DNA of 17,782 nt from Scytalidium lignicola (taxonomy: Eukaryota > Ascomycota > Leotiomycetes), in NCBI GenBank assembly GCA_002812745.2, contig NCSJ02000553.1, positions 1 to 17,782 of the forward strand. Direction: 5' to 3'. Below are positions 9,501 through 17,440 of the stretch, piece by piece (positions within the stretch are counted from its first letter, which is position 1; each line of letters begins with the position of its first letter). The notes beneath the pieces were generated by a model. It did no database searches. It saw nothing but the letters and a program-made list of their open reading frames with translations, and had not been told where the DNA came from. A program made the position numbers and the translations under genes.

Positions 9501-10420
9501 AAAGTTTTTATAAAAATTATCATAAAAGGTATTAATGAAAGTAATGAAGAATAGAGAATCTTAAGCTATTTGTATAATTGAATCTAGTCAACTTATAATT
9601 AAGGACATAGAAATCAGTTTGATTTCAGATTAATCAAGTTAAGATAAAGGTCTTAAGCATATTCTTAAGGAATATAAGGAATAGATAAAGTTGTTTAAAG
9701 AAAGACCAGAAGACTTAACATTGTTAGAACATCAGTTATAAGATTATAAAATTAATCTTAAAGAAGGATTTCAATTATCATTTAAGTTAATGTACTTGAT
9801 TATAATAGTAGAAGACAAGGTAATAAAGGAATAATTAAACAAAATGGTTAAGAGAAGATTATACTAAAAGTCAAACTCTTTAGTAAAAGTATTATTATTA
9901 TTTGTAAAGAAACTAGATAACTTAAAGAGTAAACTTTGTAAAGACTATAAAAGTTTAAACAAAGGAATAATTAAAGACTAATATTTATTGCTATTAATAG
10001 AAATTATTAAAAACAAGCTTAAGGATATTAAGTTCTTCATAAAATTAGATTTATAATTAACATTTAACTTTATTAAAATAAAGAAAGAGGATAAATGGAA
10101 AGTTGTTATTAAGATTAAATATAAATTATATAAGTTATTAGTTATATTGTTTAGATTGACAAATACACTTATTATAATGTAAAGGATTATGAATAAGGTT
10201 ATTAGAAAACATTTAGAGAAGTTTACAATAACATATCTAGATAATATCTTGATATTCTTAAAGACATTAGAAGAATATAAAATTCATATAAAAATTATTC
10301 TTAAAGTATTATAAAAAGTAAGTTTTTAATATAAGTTAAGGAAATGTAAATTCTATAAAACAGAAGTATAGTTTTTAAGATATATTATAATATATAATGA
10401 GGTTAGAACAATTAAAGAAA
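9501..10420 (+). pseudogene. Reverse transcriptase of element II, YLDD changed to YLDN
   Basis: After a linker whose frames are heavily broken (9501-9880), RT becomes clear from about 9930. LCKDYKSLNKGIIKD matches the CVDYRxLN motif, KLKDIKFFIKLDL carries the palm Asp, KYKLYKLLVILFRLTNT corresponds to the YEFxVMPFGLTNAP motif, and TYLDNILIFLKTLEEYKIHI at 10231-10290 is the catalytic box. The second Asp of YLDD is Asn (AAT). LRKCKFYKTEV near 10340 corresponds to the K-C-x-F end motif. Stops replace Gln or Trp throughout. Confidence 0.88.
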
Positions 10421-11060
10421 AGACTAAAGTTATTAAGGAATAAGTAAAACTTAAAATAGTTAAAAAGTTATAAAGCTTTTTAAGCTTTGTAAATTATTAT
10501 CGAAAATTCATAAGAAATTATTTAAGAATAATGTTATTATTAATTAAATTAACCAAAAAGAATATATTATACAAATAGAAGAAGGAATAACAAGAAGTAT
10601 TTAACATAATCAAAGAAGCTTTTAAAGAAGATCAAAGTCTTAAAATCTTCAAACTAAAAAGACTTGTTTAAATTAAAACAAATATATCAGATTATACTCT
10701 AAGTATAATTTTAAACTAATAAGATAAACAAAAGAGTTAGAAATTACTTACTTTTTATTTAAGGAAATTCAACTTAATTAAGTAAAACTATCTTATCCAT
10801 GACAAATAATTGTTAATAATAGTAAATACACTGAGAAAATGGAGGATATATACAACAAGGGCAAGAGAACAAATAAAGATATTGATAGATTATATAAATT
10901 TAAAGTATTTCATAATATCCAAGGAGTTAAATACAAGACAAGTTAAGTAAGTAAAAACTTTGTTAAAATATGATTTTAGAATTCAGTATGTTAAAGGGAT
11001 TAACAATAAACAAGTAAATGCTTTTAGTTAAAAACTAAAGTATATAAACAAAGAAGAGTT
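10421..11060 (+). pseudogene. RT connection and RNase H of element II
   Basis: SFLSFVNYYRKFIRNYLRIM at about 10480-10540 is the FLGLANYYRRFI connection motif. RNase H begins with IKTNISDYTLSIILN at about 10670-10715, where TDASDYA has Asp to Asn. TFYLRKFNLIK, a stop, NYLIHDK, a stop, LLIIVNTLRKWRIYTT, LNTRQVK and IQYVKGINNKQVNAFS follow in the normal order, the last being the GxxNxxADALSR motif with Asp to Asn. The gene is inactive. Confidence 0.87.
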
Positions 11061-11570
11061 AAGCTTATAACAAGTAGTCTTAACAGATAACAAAGAAAGA
11101 ATTACTTATAATCAAGGACAATTAATATTCATATTAACAATAGTCAATAAGGATTAGATTAATAAGATTCAGAATAAACTATCTAAGGAAAACTTAAAAA
11201 ATACTAAATATAAGTTAAAAGAGAATCAATAAGAATATATTAATAAGTTATAATACAAGGACAAAAAGTTATATATTTTTAAGAAGTTATTAAAAGAATT
11301 CTTAAGAGAACAATATACATTATTACAGAATAAGCATTTTAAAGCTGAATAAACCTATTATAAAATCCAAAGAGATTATTACTTATACTAAATAAGACAA
11401 ATAATAAAGGAAGTTGTTAAAGAATATAATATTTACAAAAGAGTAAAGAACTCAAAGTAAAAATCTTATAAAACACTTTAACTTATTGAAATACTAATCT
11501 GACTATAGCAAATTATAACATAAAACTTTATTATTAAATTATCAAGGTTAAGAAACTTAATAATAAGAAA
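11061..11570 (+). pseudogene. Integrase N-terminal part of element II, truncated
   Basis: The zinc-binding domain is readable as LLQNKHFKAE, TYYKIQRDYYLY, IRQIIKEVVKEYNIYKRVKN. Both Cys of the C-x2-C pair are Tyr (TAT at 11425-11427 and TAC at 11434-11436). The core starts with IIT, a stop, NFIIKLSRLRNLIIRKD, in which the first catalytic Asp is Asn. Homology stops at about 11570, less than 50 codons into the core, where the palindrome-rich block begins. The rest of this integrase is missing. Confidence 0.78.
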
Positions 11571-11810
11571 GGACTAGACTGGCTAAACAGTCTAGACGAA
11601 ACCATACAGTCTAAACTGTATAGTCTAGGTGCTTTACAGTCTAGACTGAACTGTAAGGCATCTAGACAAGATTAGACTATAAAGTAACCAGACTATAAGG
11701 CATCAAGACAAGACTAAACCAAACTATAAGGCATTAAATTATAAGGTATTTAAATTATACAAGCTTTAATGCTTTATAGTCTGGTTAGACTGTCAGACTA
11801 TATAAATTTA
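11571..11810. repeat. Palindrome-rich non-coding block, possible MITE or satellite-like insert
   Basis: About 240 bp separates two different integrase fragments and looks like neither. It contains a perfect 12-bp palindrome CAGTCTAGACTG (11637-11648). It also has TACAGT-CTAA-ACTGTA (about 11605-11620) and a 19-bp inverted pair, TAACCAGACTATAAGGCAT (from about 11685) against ATGCTTTATAGTCTGGTTA (to about 11788), with one mismatch. Three imperfect direct repeats start CTRTAAGGCAT. Variants of AGTCTAGAC occur from one end to the other. It could be a small non-autonomous DNA transposon, but no clean terminal inverted repeat with TA duplication can be fixed. Confidence 0.5.
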
Positions 11811-12180
11811 AATTTAAAATTAAAGAAGTTTATAGACTTTTAACATATAAATTGAAATTATTAGTAATAGTTAAGATATATTTTGNTTTTTTATGTTTTA
11901 CTTCTTGAATTAATACTTGAAAATGTTTAAATATTAATGTTAGAAGAAGTTAATCTGGAAAAAAGAATATAAAGTTAAGAAAATCATTAGTTATAAGATG
12001 TATTATAGAAAATTATAATATTTAGTTAAATGGATAAAATATTTAGAAAATAAGAATGGATAAGAATCTATTTTTAATCTTATAAGCTATAAAGAGTTAC
12101 TAAAAGTATATTATTAAACTCATTTTAGAATAGATTTTAAGTGATAAAATTATAAAGTTAAAGAAGAAAAGGTCAACAAT
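11811..12180 (+). pseudogene. Integrase C-terminus and chromodomain of element III
   Basis: FKIKEVYRLLTYKLKL at the start corresponds to YKIKEVYS in element IV, the GPY/F-like module that follows the integrase core. The chromodomain lies at about 11945-12110 and is nearly the same as in element IV, including a YLVKW-type strand (here YLVKWIKY in the shifted frame). One extra A in the run after CTGGAAAAA shifts the frame relative to element IV. Base 11886 is ambiguous inside a T-rich run. The domain can be identified only by comparison with element IV. Confidence 0.72.
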
Positions 12181-12189
12181 AAAGGAAAA

Positions 12190-12715
12190 AGTTATACTTG
12201 AATTAGTAGAATACAACTTTAAGAGTTATAAAGAATTCTGTTTCTTTTGCCTTTCNTTTTTTTTTTTATGATGTTGAGTTCATTTAAAGTTTTTAGATTA
12301 TGATAGAATATTTCTTAAGTATACTTTTTCAAGAAGGATTATTGTTTCTTTAAGCAAATTAAATAAGTTATTATTTCTAGAAGAACTTCGTTGGTTTTTT
12401 CCTTCTTCTTTATAAGTTAGTTATGTTTATACTTGTATACAAGGAAAGAGGAAAAAGTAGAACCCTTGTCATTATAAGATTAATTATAACAAGAATACTC
12501 ATTATAATAATTGAAGTTGAGGTTTATCTTGTAGACAAAATCATTTTGCTTGTAAAATGAACAAGGTATTACTTTAAAATTATATTTGTTAATATAATTA
12601 TTTAAAGTTGTTTGCTCTTAATATTTTCTTAATCTTATCTTTTCTTCTATATTATTTTCAGAACATTATTGTTTAGATAACATGTTAGAAAGGAGAGAAG
12701 GATTACTAAACAATG
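12190..12715 (-). pseudogene. Antisense ORF of element III with Zn(II)2Cys6 relic
   Basis: This is the more decayed copy of the antisense gene described at 15530-16071. On the minus strand around 12470-12580 the frame reads CSFYKQNDFVYKI, then YYNEYSCYN, a stop and SYND. The spacing is C-x2-Y-x6-Y-x8-Y-x2-Y-x6-Y, identical to the element IV copy, with the first Cys kept and five Tyr at the other Cys positions. A Lys/Glu-rich segment with KEKTNEVLLEI and LICLKKQ follows. Stops and homopolymer changes (ambiguous base 12256) break the frame. Confidence 0.62.
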
Positions 12716-12756
12716 AGATTGTTTAAAGATAATGTTTTAGTGTTATGATGATATTA

Positions 12757-12773
12757 AGTATAAAAGAGGATAA
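12757..12773 (+). other. Polypurine tract of element III
   Basis: AGTATAAAAGAGGATAA immediately precedes the TG of the LTR. It matches the tract before the LTR of element IV and has the purine-rich make-up expected of the plus-strand primer. Confidence 0.6.
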
Positions 12774-13132
12774 TGTTATAAGTTTTACTACAACATGTTA
12801 ATTAGTATAAGCTTAAAGCTTAGTATAAGTATAATGTACAAAGAGAACTTAACAATTAGATAATTATATAATAAGGACTTAAGACTTAAAAGGTTTAAGG
12901 TTTGTTGACTTAAGACTTGAGGACTTAAGAGTTTAAAGGTTTAACTGTATTTCATTATTTATATAAGTATATTGTAAGAATATAAGAGTAAACTCTTTGT
13001 GTTCAACTTAAATATATTATTAGATCTTACTCTTGACTTAATTACTTGTTTATGTATTATATGTTTTTGTTATTTTTGAATATTTACCTTACTCTTGTTA
13101 TTCAATGACCTAGATAGTATAGTTTTGTAATA
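12774..13132 (+). repeat. LTR A, 3' LTR of element III (359 bp)
   Basis: It begins TGTTATAAGTTTTAC and ends TTTTGTAATA. It aligns over its whole length with 16162-16520, also 359 bp, and most differences seen are transitions. The expected terminal CA is TA in both copies. It contains a short inverted repeat AAGCTTAAAGCTT. Integrase sequence, not a leader, follows directly, so it is a 3' LTR that abuts other element material. Confidence 0.85.
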
Positions 13133-13400
13133 AGAAGGTAAAGAATCTAAGAAGGAAACTTTGAGGACAATTATACTTTATACAAATACTTGACAATCTA
13201 TGAAAACTAATTAGATAGGATTTTATTATAAAATTATTAGTTTTTACAGATTATACAATAAAGGTTAAGTATAACTTTATTTTTGTAATAATTAAACATT
13301 ATACTAAGTTTATAATCTTTAAACTGTTTAAAGAGATTTGAAAAGTAAAAGAAGTAATTAATATATTCTTATAAAGAGTAATATCTTAATAAGAAGTACT
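13133..13400 (+). pseudogene. Isolated integrase-core fragment
   Basis: These 268 bp match 14397-14666 of element IV closely. The reading contains VKNLRRKL, DFIIKLLVFTDY, IKVKYNFIFVII and KEVINIFL, the start of the integrase core with the first catalytic Asp in DFI. Homology starts at the base after LTR A and ends at the ambiguous bases 13401-13404. It is therefore the flank of the site where element III lies, or the product of recombination between copies of the same family. Confidence 0.8.
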
Positions 13401-13404
13401 NAAN
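13401..13404. other. Ambiguous bases at a rearrangement junction
   Basis: Bases 13401 and 13404 are N. They lie exactly where the integrase fragment ends and the RT connection of element IV starts, an order that never occurs in an intact element. The join may be a real deletion or an assembly artefact. Confidence 0.7.
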
Positions 13405-14110
13405 ACAGTTAAACAACTATAGAATTTCTTAAGGTTAATTAACTATTACTAAAGATTTGTGAAAGATTATTCTAGAATCTCCACACTATTAACTGAACTC
13501 ATGAAAAAGGATTAAGCTTACAAATAGAATAACATTGTGAAGGAAGTATTCTAGAGTATTAAGGATGCCTTTGTAAAAGGAAGTTTCTTAAGAATCTTTA
13601 ACTTAGAAAAAGGAATAAGAATTAAAACTAATACTTCTAATATAATATTAAGAGTTATGTTATTATAATCACAATAAATTAGTAAATAACATTATTAAGT
13701 ATTATTAACATTTTAATCAAGAAAGTTAAATGTTGTTAAAAGGAATTACTAAACATTAAATAAGGAAATATTAACTATCATAAAAACTCTGAAGTATTAA
13801 AGAGTATATACAGTTAGATCTAGTAAAACTGTTAATATACTTTTAGATTATTATAACCTTTAATACTTCATAACAATTAAGTAGTTGAATATAAGACAAG
13901 TATAATAAGCAGAAAAGTTATCTGAGTATAACTTTAAAATTATGTATGTTAAAGGTAAAGATAATAGAAGAGTAGATGCTCTAAGCTAGAAACCTAAGTA
14001 CTTAGCTAAGGAGAAGGAAGAAAGTGAACTTATATTGAAAGAAGACAAGAGTAGATTCCTAGTATATAATAAAGGACAACTCATGGTTATTACAGTAGTA
14101 ATAGACAAAC
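13405..14110 (+). pseudogene. RT connection and RNase H of element IV
   Basis: TVKQL, a stop, NFLRLINYY, a stop, RFVKDYSRISTLL is the connection after RT. RNase H begins with IRIKTNTSNIILRVML at about 13618-13665, where the first catalytic Asp of TDASD is Asn. Then come SRKLNVVKRNY, LNKEILTIIKTLKY, VYTVRSSKTVNILLDYYNL, IKQLNIRQV-type wording, LSEYNFKIMYVKGKDNRRVD and ALS, a stop, KPKYL. The Asp of the ADALSR motif is intact. The end, SRFLVYNKGQLMVIT, leads to integrase. Confidence 0.87.
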
Positions 14111-15190
14111 ATTAAATTAATTAGATCAGTAAAATAATTGAAAAGGAAAAGGAAGGGAATGCTTTACTAAACATGACCAAAGGTAAGTAAGAGAAGATTA
14201 AAAACATTTGGTATAAAAATAAGAAGTTATATATATTAATGAAACTAACAGAAGAATTTGTTAAAGAACAACATAGTCTGCTATACAATGGACATATAGG
14301 AGTAGCCTGATGTTATTACTAAATCAATAAGGATTACTTTATTGTGAAACTATAGTTAATAGTTAAGAAAGTAGTCATAGAATATGAAATCTGTAAAAAG
14401 GTTAAGAATCCAAGAAGGAAGCTTTGAGGACAATTACACTTTACATAAATACTTAATAATTCATGAGAATTAATTGGATAGGATTTTATTATGAAATTAC
14501 TAGTTTCTACAGATTGTATAACAAAGGTTAAGTATAACTTTATCTTTGTAATAATTGAATATTGTATTAATTTTGTAATATTTGAACTGTTCAAGGAGAC
14601 TTAAGGAGTAGAAAAGGTAGCTAATATATTCTTATGAAGAATAATGTCTTAATAAGGACTATTAAAACAGATAATCTCTAATAGAAATATTAGATTTATG
14701 TTTAAGTTTTAGGAAATGATAATAGTAAGAATAGGAGTTAAGAGGAAGTTGTTAACAGTATAACATCTACAAACTGATAGGAAAATAGAATGTTTGAACA
14801 GATGGTTAGAAGGATACTTGAGATGTTATGTTAATTATGATCAAGATAATTAAGTTGATTATTTGTTAATAGCAGAAATGGTGTATAATAATGTATTATA
14901 TAAATCAACTAAAATCACCTTATTTTATGCAAATTATGGACAAGAACCAGAAGGGTTCTGTACTAGACTAGAGTTAGAATCCACAAGTGAATCAACAGAG
15001 ATTCATACAAAATAAATAGAGGAAATACAAGAAAGAATTAAGAACTCACTTTAATATACTAAAGAAAGAATGAAGAAGTATTATGATTATAAACACTTGA
15101 TAGAACTAGTGTATAAAAAAAGGGGATAAAGTTTATCTTTTTAGAAAAAACATCAAAACAATAAGATCAAGTAATAAACTAGACTAAGTA
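14111..15190 (+). pseudogene. Integrase of element IV
   Basis: The zinc domain reads HSLLYNGHIGVA, CYY, INKDYF, IVKKVVIEYEICKKVKN. The first Cys of the pair is Tyr (14383-14385) and the second is kept. In the core the first catalytic Asp survives in DFIMKLLVSTDCITKVKYNF. The second, expected in SDRD, is Asn in ISNRNIRF (AAT at 14680-14682). The Glu appears to remain in QTDRKIECLNRWLEGYLR. AEMVYNNVLYKSTK and FYANYGQEPEGFC follow, then KKYYDYKHLIELVYKK before the C-terminal module. One lost Asp is enough to inactivate it. Confidence 0.88.
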
Positions 15191-15529
15191 AAGATAAGAC
15201 TATATAAAATTAAAGAAGTCTATAGTACTTTTAACATATAAATTGAAGTTATTAATAACAGTTAAGATATATCTTGTTTTCTATGTTTTACTTCTTAAAC
15301 TAATACTTGAAAATGTTCAAACATTAATATTAGAAGAAGTTAATCTGGAAAAAGAATATAAAGTTGAGAAAATCATTAATTATAAGATATATTATAAGAA
15401 ATTATAATACTTAGTTAAATGGATAGAATATCCAGAGAGTAAGAATGGATAAGAACTTACTTTTAATCTCATGAGTTGTGAGGAGTTATTAAAGGCATAT
15501 TGTCAAACTTATCTTAGAACAGATTTCCA
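15191..15529 (+). pseudogene. Integrase C-terminal module and chromodomain of element IV
   Basis: RLYKIKEVYSTFNI starts the GPY/F-like module. The chromodomain lies at about 15345-15500: EYKVEKIINYKIYYKKL, a stop, YLVKWIEYPESKNG, a stop, ELTFNLMSCEELLKAY. The YLVKW strand, the acidic PES loop and the final helix are all visible. The stops fall where Gln and Trp are expected. Chromodomains of this class bind methylated histone H3 tails and bias insertion to heterochromatin. Confidence 0.85.
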
Positions 15530-16071
15530 AGTAATAAAATCATAAGGTCAGAGAAGAAGAGGTCAATAGCAGAGGAAGAAGTTATACTTAAGTTGGTAGA
15601 ATGTAACTTTAAGAGTTATAAGAAATTCTGTTTCTTTTGCTTCTCTTTCTTTTCTATAATGTTAAGTTTGTCTAAAGTTTTTAGACTATAATAAAACATC
15701 TCTTGAGTATACTTCTTCAAAAAAGACTATTGCTTCTTTAGGTAGGCCAGACAAGCCATTGTCTCTAAAAGGACTTTGTTGGTTTTCTCTTCTTCCTTCA
15801 TAAACTGGTCATGCTTATGCTTGTATATAAGGAAGGAAGAAGAAGTAGTTTCCTTGTTATTATAAGATTGATTATGATGAGAGTACTTGTTGTAATGACT
15901 AGAGTTAGGATTTACCTTATAGATAAGACTATTTTGCTTGTAAAACGAACAAAGCATTACTTTGAAACTGTATTCGTTGATATAATTACTTAAGGCTATT
16001 TGCTCTTGATATTTTCTTGATCTTATCCTTTCTTTTATGTTATTCTCAAAACATTGTTGTTTGAGTAACAT
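15530..16071 (-). pseudogene. Antisense ORF with degenerate Zn(II)2Cys6 cluster
   Basis: Opposite to pol, between the chromodomain and the 3' LTR, the minus strand has an open frame from 16134 to a TAG at 15727. The first ATG is at 16071. From 15951 leftward it reads CSFYKQNSLIYKVNPNSSHY, then NKYSHHNQSY. The Cys and Tyr lie at C-x2-Y-x6-Y-x8-Y-x2-Y-x6-Y, the exact spacing of a fungal Zn(II)2Cys6 cluster. Every Tyr codon is TAC or TAT, one G-to-A step from Cys, in the TpG context RIP prefers. After it comes a charged segment (EEEKTNKVLLETMACLAYLK, then SFLKKYTQEMF beyond the TAG), probably a coiled coil. Such proteins usually bind DNA as transcription factors. Here it would be carried by a retrotransposon. 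The motif is seen; function is inference. Confidence 0.68.
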
Positions 16072-16149
16072 GTTAGAAAAGAAGGAAGGATAACTGAACA
16101 AAGAAATTGTTTGAAGATGATGTTTTAATGTCAAGATGATGTTAAGTAC

Positions 16150-16161
16150 AAAAGGAGATAA
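16150..16161 (+). other. Polypurine tract of element IV
   Basis: AAAAGGAGATAA directly precedes the TG of LTR B. Its position and purine make-up fit the plus-strand primer of Ty3/gypsy elements, and the equivalent tract precedes LTR A. Confidence 0.65.
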
Positions 16162-16520
16162 TGTTATAAGTTTTATTATAATATGTTAATTGGTATAAGC
16201 CTGAGGCTTAGTATAGGTAAGTTGTACAAGAGAACTTAACAATTAAACAGTCATATGATAAGGACCTAGGACTTAAGGGGTCTAAGGTCTATTGGTTTAG
16301 GACTTAAGGACTTAAAGGTCCAGGGGTTTAATTGTATTTCATTATCTATATAAGTATGTTATAAGAACATAAGAGTAAACTCCTTGTATTCAACTTAAAT
16401 ACATTATTATATCTTACCTTCGACTTAGTAACTTGTTTGTATGTCACATGTTTCTGTTGTCCTTGAACATTTACTTTACCCTTGGCTATTTAATGACTTG
16501 GATGGTGTAGTTTTGTAATA
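16162..16520 (+). repeat. LTR B, 3' LTR of element IV (359 bp)
   Basis: It begins TGTTATAAGTTTTATT and ends TTTTGTAATA, the same length as LTR A. It includes an inverted repeat AAGCCTGAGGCTT near 16198-16212. The last two bases are TA where CA is usual, consistent with a C-to-T change. ATTAA follows. With no 5' LTR in the window the target duplication cannot be checked. Its minus strand would lie upstream of the antisense ORF and could have acted as its promoter. Confidence 0.86.
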
Positions 16521-16620
16521 ATTAAGCTAACTCTTCTTTTGTATTGATTATGTTGATTAACACCTTTTTTTTGTCTTTGTTTACTCATATCCACACATTT
16601 AACTATCACCTTCAGTATAG
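16521..16620. other. Spacer between LTR B and the copia element
   Basis: This is AT-rich sequence with T-runs. I see no LTR end, primer site or coding motif here. It may be the 5' leader or N-terminal gag of element V, into which element IV inserted. Confidence 0.3.
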
Positions 16621-16679
16621 TTGACAATTCTAGAATTATAATTCTTCTAAAAGACTAAAGACTCAAGAATTCAAAGAAT

Positions 16680-17440
16680 TATAACTTTTAGAACTCTTGT
16701 CTTATAATATTACTCTAGTTTAAAGGTCTTGAAGATTATGTTAATAATATTATTTCACCTTTTAAAGGAGATACTCTTAAGTAAAAGGCTTAATGCAAAA
16801 ATAATGCTAAAACTTATATATGTCTTAATGTTAATATTAATGACAAGGTTATGTTATTAATTAAGGATTATGATATAACAAAGCTTGCTTAAGCTACCTT
16901 GAAAGCTTAATATCAAGGAAAAGGTTGTAATCTGCAACAGAAGTTCTTATCTGAGTTGATCTCTGTTAAGTACAATCACTTTAACTTTATAAATATGTAT
17001 ATTGTTGTGTTTAAGTTGATAATAACCAATTTAAAGGCTGTCAAGGGTAATAACATAAAGCTCCTCTATCAATTTGTCTTTATTTCTGGTCTTGAGAATA
17101 AATATCCTATTTGAACTAAACATTAACATTCAGCTAGTAAATCTAAGAAGTTACTTATACTTACTTAACTTATGAAGGACATTGTTGATGAATCTATCTT
17201 TGCTATTAGTTCCTCTGGTGTTGTTATATATAATAAGAACAATTCCAATTCAAGTAATTCAAAAANGCTCTAAGGACATCAAATGCAATTATTATAAGAA
17301 GAACAGTTATAAGAAATCTAATTATTTTTAAAAGCATCTTGAAAAGCTTGAAGAATATAAAGCAAAGTAGTCTAACAAGAAGAAAAAGAAGAAAAGTAAG
17401 GATAAACTTAAGAAGTTTGATTTAAAGGACAAATCCAACA
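16680..17440 (+). pseudogene. Gag of copia element V with degenerate CCHC knuckle
   Basis: From about 16720 the frame reads FKGLEDYVNNIISPFKGDTL, then NNAKTYICLNVNINDKVML, LIKDYDITKLA, GKGCNLQQKFLSELISVKYN, MYIVVFKLIITNLKAV and LLYQFVFISGLENKYPI. This is the copia Gag (UBN2/retrotran-gag type) pattern, with stops at several Trp or Gln positions. Near the N at 17266 the frame shifts by one. In the new frame 17284-17325 gives CNYYKKNSYKKSNY, exactly C-x2-C-x4-H-x4-C with the second Cys, the His and the third Cys all Tyr and the Gly changed to Ser. KHLEKLEEYKAK and a Lys-rich tract follow. Confidence 0.8.

Larger units (their letters stand above)
8461..11570 (+). mobile_element. Element II: heavily mutated Ty3/gypsy remnant
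   Basis: This plus-strand Ty3/gypsy element can be recognised from protease to the start of integrase. It is very AT-rich, with stops in every frame. It is related to elements III/IV but is not the same family: the integrase zinc region and the linker differ clearly in wording. Its 5' end was probably separated by element I, and its 3' end stops inside the integrase core at the palindrome-rich block. No LTR of its own is visible in the window. Confidence 0.8.
11811..13132 (+). mobile_element. Element III: 3' end of a chromovirus with antisense ORF
   Basis: This is the 3' part of a plus-strand chromovirus. It holds the integrase C-terminus, chromodomain, an antisense ORF, a purine tract and a 359-bp LTR. 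It matches 15195-16520 of element IV along its whole length, so both belong to one family. The gag, protease, RT and most of the integrase are absent. The join at the 5' side is the palindrome-rich block. It carries more changes to A and T than element IV. Confidence 0.82.
13405..16520 (+). mobile_element. Element IV: 5'-truncated chromovirus with antisense ORF
   Basis: This plus-strand Ty3/gypsy chromovirus runs from the RT connection to its 3' LTR. The order is RNase H, integrase, chromodomain, antisense ORF, purine tract and a 359-bp LTR. It is the best preserved member of its family in the window. The 5' LTR, gag, protease and RT palm are missing. Catalytic and metal-binding residues are lost in RNase H and integrase. 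Confidence 0.88.

Noticed and set aside
11571..11810. CRISPR-like array
   Set aside because: The repeats are short, irregular and mostly palindromic, with no regular spacers.
14334..14594. Minus-strand open frame of 86 codons within element IV
   Set aside because: It is the shadow of the integrase core on the plus strand, which is readable motif by motif.
12774..16520. LTR A and LTR B as the two ends of one 3.7-kb element
   Set aside because: Integrase, not a primer site and gag, follows LTR A. The bases flanking outside (before LTR A and ATTAA after LTR B) do not form a target duplication, and each LTR has its own upstream chromodomain, antisense ORF and purine tract.
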